Shown piece by piece: positions 56,768 to 64,000 of a stretch of 64,000 nt of DNA. The DNA comes from Darksidea phi. Taxonomy: Eukaryota; Ascomycota; Dothideomycetes; Pleosporales; Lentitheciaceae. Position 1 is the stretch's first letter; the number at the start of each line of letters is the position of its first letter. Made by a program: the position numbers and the translations under genes. The notes under the pieces are model-generated. The model saw only the letters and a program-made list of their open reading frames with translations, searched no databases and was not told where the DNA came from. Location of the stretch: assembly GCA_030770425.1 (NCBI GenBank), contig JASJFT010000047.1, positions 124,001 to 188,000 of the forward strand, written 5' to 3'.

Positions 56768-59588
56768 ATGCCGCGCTCGCAGCCCCGCAACCGCTCGCTG
56801 CCAAAGGACCTCGCGAGCTTACAACCACCTGAAGAAGGTCGCGGCACGCCTCTACCGCAGTACGAGAAGACGCAGTCCGTGCCATTTACGCTCACTCTCC
56901 AGGAAGAGAAGGACAATCCGGGCCAATTCCAGTTGGTGGTCAACATCGACCCTCAGCATCAAAAGCCAGCCGCCGATAGCGCTCCAAAACCGGCTGCTTC
57001 GAAGAAGTTGATCGCAAACCTCAAAGAAGTCCCCAGTTTGGGCTTCGACGTATCTCAGCTCTACCAGCCAATGAAATCGAGTCCACCGTCAAGTCCCCAA
57101 GAGGAGCAACAAGGATGGTCCGATCTTGATGCCATCCCTCCTGAATTTCTCGAAAAGGTCGTACCAGATTGGAAAGTTACCTTCTCCCGCAGTGATTCGA
57201 CAGCTTCAACTCAACGGAAAAAACTGGCGGACATCAAAGCGCGGATCAAGAAGAGCGGGAAGGGGTTTGTCGTAAGACTGTTGAAAGGCTCCAACACCGA
57301 CAACGGCGAGGTTGTCGAAGTCCCACTGGGACAGAAAGTACAGAGCAGTGCACCTACTCTTCACGAGCTCGATTCAATGCATGCCCCAGCCGAACTTGAT
57401 GGCACCGATGCCAACCTCGACTCAGCCAATGACCAGACTAGTGCAACCAATACAGTAAGAGAAATTTTCGAGATCGGAACTTCTGGCGAGCAGGGAATCC
57501 AAAGAACCGCTCCGTCGCTAGCCGCATGTAACCCTTCCGTGCCTCACTGGCTGAGTCAGGTCAACCCGGGGAGATTCTCTATATCGGAGGAAGGTTTTAG
57601 TGACGCAGAAACGCTATTAGCGGATGTCCGTTCAATTGCTGATCGTCTAGAAGAACAAACGGATATCGAGCCATTTTCGCGAAACAGCTCAGTCGTTCCT
57701 ACGAGATCAGGTTCAGTGTTGAGCATAGTGAAGACGCCGACTCGAGGGCTGTCTGTAGTGGGGCCCGTAAGAAGAGTTGAGAAGAGCAACCGTATGCGAG
57801 TCAAAGGGAAGGCAGCGCGGCCGAACCTTAACCGATCGGGTGCTCATAAGTCCGTCAGTCGTCGATCTCCCCGTACGTCGACTTCTGAATTTGCTACGAT
57901 GGGTTCCCTTGAAAGTAGAACCTCTGGGCAATTGGCGGTACGAGAGAACGCCCTGCTCAGCGCTCCGGATCATTCCGAATCCTCCGATGATCCTGGCACA
58001 AATGATTATAAGTCATGGCAACATTCAACTAGACAACCCCAAGCTGCGAATGCCAAAGCACAACGTAGATCCTCTGCAGAAGAACTGGCCCGAATGGCTA
58101 AGCCAAAGTCTCGACTTCGATTGCAAACGGATGTAGCTCGCCCAAAGTCTGCAAATACATCGCCTATAATAAGGCGAAGGCGTTCCCCTCGCACGCAGAA
58201 GTCTGCATCAATCTCGTCCTCTGTCAGCTTTGCAAACGAGGTGCAACAGGCTGAAGCTTCCCCTACTTGGTCCGAAGTCGACCCATCTGATGAGCTTCGT
58301 GAGGCTCTTGAAAAGGCTTTTGGGAGCGTAGCAGATGAAAGTAGGCCTGTGCCAAGCGAAAAACTAAGAACTATCCCAAGAATCGAAGAGCCCATTAGCG
58401 AAGGAGAAACTGGGGACTTCCCGTTACCCCCAGAGCTGGAGATACGGACAGCACCTCCTGTGAGAAGTCCGGTAACGACATTTTGGGGCTTGGCATTGAG
58501 TGCGTTGTCAGAAAAGGCGTATGAAGGCATGAAAGCTCTGCGCGACAGGTATGGAAGCGAGCCTTCCGTCCCACCTAAGCATGTTCGAGTACGGTGGACC
58601 TGCGTGAGTTACCTCCTCTGGACATATCCGTTCTTGTTACTTATAGTCGTAGTCGTGCGGCGAGCCTCTTTACGATGACTTTATCGAACGCCGACCGGGC
58701 GCTGCCCGTTGGCTTGAAGCGTACCTCAATCGCCCACGTGCTCACACACCGGCAAGCCCCTCGAATAGCCGAAGTAGCACTTCCACTTCGATGTCCTCTA
58801 TATTTACCTCGGCGAGTCGAGCATCGACGCTCACCACCCCAGCGTCGACTTATGGGGGCGGCCCTTCATGGAGTCGGAATGGTGGCTCCTCCAAATACAG
58901 CCCCACACGCATACTGAGCAGCAGCCCAAGCTTCGTACGCATTGCAGAGGAATCGTGGCTCCTAACTTGCGCGAACGAAGGTCGATTTACACCAAAGATT
59001 GTACATCTTGATGTCAACGAAGGGAGGATCAGGAGCGATAAGGACTTGGCCCTAACCCTACGAGAACATTACGAACGGCTCAACCGAGGATGGTTCAAGT
59101 GGACAAGGTTGCGGGGGTTGTCAACCATTGAGTTTGTTCAATTTGAAGTCCATCGTAACCGCTTCGCCGATATTCGTGCAACACCCTCCATGCCGCCCAG
59201 TTCTTCCTCTGCCAACGACAAGTCACCATCCCAGCACCCTTATACCTTCGAGCCAGTCGACCTCGTCCCACCCGTCGGATCCGCATATCTCCTGCATCTC
59301 TTCAAGCACCCAGAAGATTATGACGGCGAGATGATAACGTATCTGCGTTCACCGAAGCGACGTGCGCGGTTGGAGACAGGTATGGGATGGGGTATTAATC
59401 TCGTAGAGGGGTTCTTGGCGCAGAGAATGTGGGCGGTCGTTATGGCTTTCTTTGGGATTGGAAGCGGTGTGTTCGCTATCTTGTGGACAGTTAAGGAGGG
59501 CGATGTTCAGGGAGCATTCGGAGTCGCCGGTTGGGTGGTTACGTTTGCGGGGCTAGTGTTAGGGAGTCTGCAGGCCTGGCTCGACTGA
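56768..59588 (+). CDS. Large low-complexity protein with C-terminal membrane anchor, 923 aa
   Basis: join(56768..58603, 58653..59588), both phase 0, intron 49 bp (GTGAGT...CGTAG). The long N-terminal part (about residues 1-600) is Ser/Pro/Arg-rich and probably disordered, with a more ordered patch WKVTFSRSDS ... GFVVRLLKG near residue 140. The exon junction joins VRWTC to SCGEPLYDDFIERRPGAA, a conserved-looking CxCG element. The following region (PKIVHLDVNEGRIRSDKDL, HYERLNRGWFKWTRLRGLST, EFVQFEVHRN, YTFEPVDLVPPVGSAYLLHL) is a globular domain seen in many uncharacterised filamentous-fungal proteins. Two membrane helices close the protein (MWAVVMAFFGIGSGVFAILW and VAGWVVTFAGLVLGSLQAW). Function unknown. 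Similar proteins occur in large, variable fungal families. Confidence 0.82.
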
Positions 59589-61055
59589 CGATGATTTTGA
59601 AGTTTGATCTAGTCGTTGGCGGCTCGACCGGCAACAAGGGAATAAAAATGGCGCGATCAGATGTTTAGCTTCGCGGTTCTATTCTTACGTATTCAAACCT
59701 GCTCAGTCCGCTGCGGTCGTATTCGAGCAGGCAGGTCATGATGATCCAGGGCTCTGTACAGAAGTATAAGAAGCTTCGCTCCTAGCTGCTACACACATAT
59801 CAGTTGACGTCATATCGACGGGCAGATAAACGAAGTGCTACAACCCTCACCCTATCATAAGCCATTCTCGCCGCAATAAAGTCTGCGTAGTAGCGAAGGG
59901 AGAGAAGATCGGAACTGAGAACTTGCTATTCGGGTTCCACAACACCAGTGTTCGCACGCATAACGTGGCGATCCCATCAGTCGATGCTAAGGATAGATGC
60001 CGCTTCGGTTACCTGTGCGCGCGCAAATAGACCGGGAATTGGAAGCGAAGCGGGCGACCTGGATTTCGGGTGCGGGACACAAGTGTGAGGCTCGTTTCAC
60101 ATAATGGTGGTGGTTTTCGCGCCAATCAAATGGCGAGCTAGCGACTGTTTTGGGAATGGGGTGGCCCGGTCTTCCGACGTCTGCCACGGGCGTTTCGATA
60201 ACTTACGAAGAGGTTTGTCCAGACCTCTTCACAGGGTTACCTATGAGGTCTGCCAAGTATTCTCGTTAATTGACGCTGAAAAATCTGCGCAATTCACTTA
60301 CTAGTATCGCGCTAAACCTATCGCACTGCAAGCTGAGGGCATTGGACCATTCTCCCGGACCTCGACCAACAACGGCCTAACTTCTCCACTCCCTTATCTC
60401 GCCACCACAGTTTACGGGCGCCATTTCTCGTGTCCATTTGTTGGAAACGGCGAAGCACCTTGGCCGCCGCTTCCTCCTTGTCAACAATTTCCACTAGGGG
60501 CTCGCAATGCATGTTTCAAAAGACCCCTGCACGGTTGGCGGGCGCTTTCCCGACCACATGTAGCTCAGCAATGCGACTACGCAATTTACGAGTCAGCTGT
60601 ACGTCTCGTCATACGTCCAATCATTATGTTTCTTGTTTCCGGTAAACGCTGGACACGGGTGACCCAGCGATTCCTTCCAATCTTGCCATGTTTGAAACGG
60701 GTCATATTGCCAACAGTGGGTGGATTCGATGGGGCTTTCGACGTGTTTCCACCATCGTCGGGCCTCATTTCGATACTACGAAGGGTCGTCATGAGCGGGT
60801 GGGATGCGTGGGTGGGGCGCCGGCCGTCGAAGGATAAGTATCGATGAGGCTGCTGCTGTGGAAGGGCATCCTCATCTCAAGGTTCAGTCTTTCTACACCA
60901 GTCCTTTCTTCTCCACCCTCTTTCTACTCCTTTCAGTCGACTTCACTGTGTGAAGCAGGCAAGACACTCTTTTTACAACACTACGACACGCTCGCTCCTT
61001 CGAACGTACTTTCGACATTTTCCCCAGGAAAACGATATTCTAGTCACCTATCGAA
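59589..61055. other. Intergenic region upstream of the LPMO gene
   Basis: No gene supported. A G-rich run (about 60797-60822) lies 240 bp before the LPMO ATG. A pyrimidine-rich leader (about 60885-60945) follows. Confidence 0.45.
60812..60817 (+). promoter_or_regulatory. Candidate CreA/Cre1 site upstream of LPMO gene
   Basis: GTGGGG fits the CreA consensus SYGGRG and lies 239 bp before the ATG inside a G-rich run. Single short sites occur often by chance. Confidence 0.25.
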
Positions 61056-62120
61056 ATGTCCACTCTTCTCGCCGTTGCTGCCTTCGCAGGCGCCGCCCTT
61101 GCCCACGGGACTGTTAGTGGTGTTGTAGCTGACGGAACCTACTTCCCCGGCTGGAAGAACGAGTACTACTATAGTGGTGCCACCCCTGATGGCGTTGTTG
61201 GATGGCACTCCGAAGGCCTCGACAACGGCTATGTTGGCGGTGACCGCACCAAATACACCGATGCGGATGTCATTTGCCACGTGAAAGCCAAAGCTGCCAG
61301 CAGCGCTGCTACCGTCGCTGCGGGTGGCTCCCTCGATTTTCAATGGACTGCTTGGCCCGAGTCTCACGTCGGTCCTATGATCACGTACGTGGCCAAGTGT
61401 GATGGCGACTCCTGCTCCGGTGCCGACCAGACCAAGCTCAAGTGGGCTAAAATCGAAGAGTCTGGTTTCGTAAACGGCGAGTGGGCTGCCATCTCCATGA
61501 TGAAGAACAACAACACCTGGTCCGTCAAGGTACCCGAGACGCTCGCCGCAGGTAGCTACGTCTTCCGCCATGAGACGATTGCGCTTCACGGTGCTGGATC
61601 TGTCAACGGTGCGCAAAACTATCCCTTCTGCCTCAACATCGATGTTACTGGCAGCGGTACTGCTACACCTGAAGGTGTTCTCGGCACGGAGCTCTACACT
61701 GCGGATGAGAAGGGTATTGTCTGGAACGTTTACCAGGCGGATAACAGCGCTTACCCCGTTCCCGGCCCTGCGCTTTGGGACGGTGCATCCAAGTCCGGCT
61801 CAGGCTCTTCTACAACTCCTTCTACATCCAGCTCAATCACTCCTATCGCTACAGCCACCGCCGCCCCAACTACCGCCGCTCCCAGAACCGAGACGCCGGC
61901 TCCTACCTCCGCTGCGGCTCCTACCTCCACTGCGGCCCCTACCTCCCCTGCGGCCCCGACTACCGGACTCTCTGGCAAATTTTGCATTGATGAGCTTGAG
62001 GCGTGGTTGGCGGCTAACACTGAGGCGGGCAAGGAGTATACTGTCGAGGAGATTGTGGCGCTGCTTGAGAAAGCGGGGGCCACGGGCAAGGTTCGTCGCC
62101 ATGCTAGGCACTTTTTGTAA
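61056..62120 (+). CDS. AA9 lytic polysaccharide monooxygenase, 354 aa
   Basis: Single exon. The signal peptide MSTLLAVAAFAGAALA is followed by H17, the N-terminal His of the copper brace (HGTVSGVVADG). The second copper His is in WPESHVGPMITYVAKC, and the axial Tyr region is NYPFCLNIDV, preceded by RHETIALHGAG. Two Cys pairs are recognisable (C in DVICHV with NYPFCL; AKCDGDSC). The enzyme cleaves cellulose or xyloglucan oxidatively outside the cell. After residue 240 comes a Ser/Thr/Pro/Ala linker with imperfect AAPTS repeats, then a C-terminal module of about 45 residues (KFCIDELEAWLA, EYTVEEIVALLEKAG) that is not CBM1 and is predicted helical, ending in a basic tail. The linker is probably O-glycosylated. 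Confidence 0.93.
   Translation: MSTLLAVAAFAGAALAHGTVSGVVADGTYFPGWKNEYYYSGATPDGVVGWHSEGLDNGYVGGDRTKYTDADVICHVKAKAASSAATVAAGGSLDFQWTAWPESHVGPMITYVAKCDGDSCSGADQTKLKWAKIEESGFVNGEWAAISMMKNNNTWSVKVPETLAAGSYVFRHETIALHGAGSVNGAQNYPFCLNIDVTGSGTATPEGVLGTELYTADEKGIVWNVYQADNSAYPVPGPALWDGASKSGSGSSTTPSTSSSITPIATATAAPTTAAPRTETPAPTSAAAPTSTAAPTSPAAPTTGLSGKFCIDELEAWLAANTEAGKEYTVEEIVALLEKAGATGKVRRHARHFL
61866..61970 (+). repeat. Short in-frame repeats in the LPMO linker
   Basis: gctcctacctccrctgcggc-type 18-bp units encode successive PTSxAA words; tandem and imperfect. Confidence 0.6.
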
Positions 62121-62986
62121 ACGCCTTTGTTCATGGCATGACTTGATGCCGAGGTTCGCTTCATGTCGATCGCTTTTGCGTAGTCCTTTCGCTTCTTGTG
62201 TATATCTATAGCCTCTTTTCTGTATAAATATCTTTGGTCAAATGACCCGGACGACCTGAAACGGGTTGTGTCCAATGCCATCACTTGCATTCAACAGTTA
62301 TAGCACTAGTATATCAACCTATGCATACGTGTCTTCCACGCCTGTTTAAAGTATTCAGTTTCTTTTAGGACGATCTTCTATGGAATCCTGGTCCTTATGA
62401 TCTTAGCAAGGTGGTACTTACTGGAAGCTAGATAGATATAGAAGATTGCTGTACACATCGCTCAATGCTACGTATACGTAGACGTTTTCCCTGAAGTTGT
62501 GCATAGGGTGGTATTGTGACGACCCTTGTGCATCTCTAGCTGAACGACTCTGTATATCTATGTAGCGATGGTGTTGGATGTTTGATATATAAAGTAAGAA
62601 TATATCGTATAGATAGATACGTTCTTCTCTATAGCTTAACTTTATATGTAGAGGCCGATAGACTTTGCATCTGCTATTCATGCGTATTTCTAAACAGGCA
62701 AATTTTAGCTCTAAATCTAGCCACTAGGGAACAGAGCGGAGTATGGTTTCTACCGTGCCGCTAACATTGAGTACTTTGTCAGCGACTTTAATCTACTTTT
62801 CGCCTCTTATTTAATAAACTCGGGTGAGGTGAACGTAACTAACCATAGATAATATAATGTTTGTAAACACTCTTGAGGGTAGTCAGGTTGTATAATACAA
62901 TGAAATTTATTATGTGCTATGAAGATTTCATTTACATTTGTAGCTTGGGGTATCCGAACTCCAAACATCCTTGTATAGCACGACCA
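62121..62986. other. AT-rich intergenic between convergent LPMO and M28 genes
   Basis: 3' flanks of two convergent genes. Rich in A and T from about 62400 to 62950, with gatagatat-type words. No gene supported. Confidence 0.55.
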
Positions 62987-64000
62987 CTACTCTTCCTCCA
63001 ACCAATCCGCAGCCCCATCAACGAGGCTTTGCGCAATAGTAACCCACTTCCTCGTCGCTTCTTGGTCACCCTCTTCAATCGCTTCAACTATCCCAGGGAA
63101 CGTAGCGCCCGAGTACCCCGTCCACTTCCCCGGCGCAAAGACAACGTGCTTAAACCACGGCCGCTCATCAAGTCCCTCCGCATACAAGAATTTGCGTTCC
63201 AAAAGCTTGTACTTTGTGTTTATGCGACGGATAGCGTAGTAGAGCTTGACTTTCTCCCACCAGTTCCACCACGGGATGTCGTTGTGGTAAAGATCGTATA
63301 GGAGCTGTGCAGCGACGCCGTCTTGGAGGGTAGCGGCGAAGTGGAAGTGAGAAATTGCGTCATCGAGGGGTTTGAAAATCTTCTTGGTCTCCGTGTCGTC
63401 CGTGGCCTTTGAAGCTTCTCGCGCCTTGTCCTTGACAGAGTCCACATAATGCCTCAACCCAACAGCGTATTCGGTAGCGTTGAGTTGAATGAGTGGCGTT
63501 TCGACCAACTTTGCTGCAATGAGAGCCCAGAGCTTGGCAATGGTAGCATGGTATTTGAATCCCGGGTCACCGTATTTCTCCATCCAGTCGAAGGAGTCGT
63601 AGTTGGAGTGGTAATGATACACTGGAGATTTGGCACCGAACCCGAAGCCCATATCGAGAGAAGGGATACCGGCGAAGTCTTGGAAGGCGGTAAAGTCACT
63701 GCCGGATCCCATGGTAGAGATATGTTTATTCCAGACGGCGCCGACAGTTTGACCAGGAGTAGTTTGGTTGGGCGATTGGACCATTTCGACTGTTGTGTCT
63801 TAGCCTTTTCTTGCCGGACTGTATGGGGACCGAGGATGACTTACGCGTCTCGATTAATACTTTGTTTAGCAGAGGTGCAGCGGAAACACGCAGGTTAGGC
63901 CCATTCGTCCCAACATCGACGTTGAGGTACGCGATCGTGGAAGCGGAAAGCCAGGGCAGATACTCTTCGACCCACTCCGTTGAACCCAGTAGCCCGTATT
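62987..64000 (-). CDS. M28-family glutamate carboxypeptidase-like peptidase, 5' end outside window
   Basis: complement(join(62987..63789, 63845..>64000)); intron 55 bp (GTAAGT...ACAG), phase 1. Only the C-terminal part is present. It matches the glutamate carboxypeptidase II/NAALADase and transferrin-receptor-like group: exon 1 contains GLLGSTEWVEEYLPWL and IAYLNVDVGTNGP; exon 2 has SDFTAFQDFAGIPSLDMGF, then the zinc-ligand His region YHYHSNYDSFDWMEKYGDP. The dimerisation domain ends with ERPWFKHVVFAPGKWTGYSG and ATFPGIVEAIEEGD. It is a zinc aminopeptidase-fold enzyme removing C-terminal Glu/Asp, usually a type II membrane protein of the vacuole/secretory system. Both catalytic (DFTAF) and zinc His residues seen here are intact. 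Confidence 0.93.

Overview
The window is nuclear DNA of a filamentous ascomycete (Pezizomycotina; Dothideomycetes is my guess from gene content, not proven). The evidence is short 45-125 bp spliceosomal introns with GTNNGT donors and CTAAC-like branch points, Zn2Cys6 regulators, an AA9 polysaccharide monooxygenase, a GH93 arabinanase, a CYT-4-type mitochondrial RNase and a fungal-type RPS19. No bacterial operons, CRISPR arrays or rRNA genes are seen. Nearly every coding gene was rebuilt from exons whose splice phases close exactly.

Layout. 1-1534: 3' part of a cytochrome P450. 1.8-3.0 kb: decayed LINE (Tad1-like) ORF1. 3-9.8 kb: gene-poor DNA with repeat scraps. 9.8-22.97 kb: housekeeping and regulatory block with a Zn2Cys6 factor (1006 aa), a mitochondrial RNase II-type exoribonuclease, the molybdopterin synthase small subunit, a WAR1/LEU3-like Zn2Cys6 factor (875 aa) and a short-chain dehydrogenase. 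24.36 kb: intron-containing tRNA-Gln(CUG). 25.9-39.0 kb: an accessory island with a membrane-protein pseudogene, a secreted/anchored double cysteine-rich (CFEM-like) protein, a polytopic membrane protein, a DUF7580 protein, an acuF-type C2H2/ankyrin protein with a frameshift, and a kinase-like protein lacking key catalytic residues. A roughly 190-bp dispersed direct repeat and a 74-bp minisatellite lie inside this island. 39-41.9 kb: gene-poor. 41.9-44.3 kb: alpha/beta-hydrolase fused to an RNA-triphosphatase-like cysteine phosphatase. 46.2-51.6 kb: dihydroxy-acid dehydratase, a small conserved-looking protein, an AT-rich repeat-bearing stretch, and RPS19. 52.1 kb: likely GNAT-type relic. 53.6-64 kb: GH93 arabinanase, a 923-aa membrane-anchored protein, AA9 LPMO, and an M28 carboxypeptidase that runs off the window.

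How the genes relate. There is no single secondary-metabolite or catabolic cluster. The housekeeping genes (RNase, MoCo synthesis, Ilv3, RPS19) are independent. GH93 and AA9 both act on plant cell wall polymers and point to a saprotroph or plant associate. The 33.1-39.0 kb trio (DUF7580 protein, C2H2/ankyrin protein, kinase-like protein) is the most interesting association. These families recur near fungal NLR/HET-type loci, and two of the genes share a 381-bp divergent promoter carrying a tandem ACCGGT direct repeat. Whether they form a working system is inference.

Two unusually small exons (8 nt in the dehydratase gene, 6 nt in RPS19) and one GC-AG intron are directly supported by reading frame and protein family conservation.
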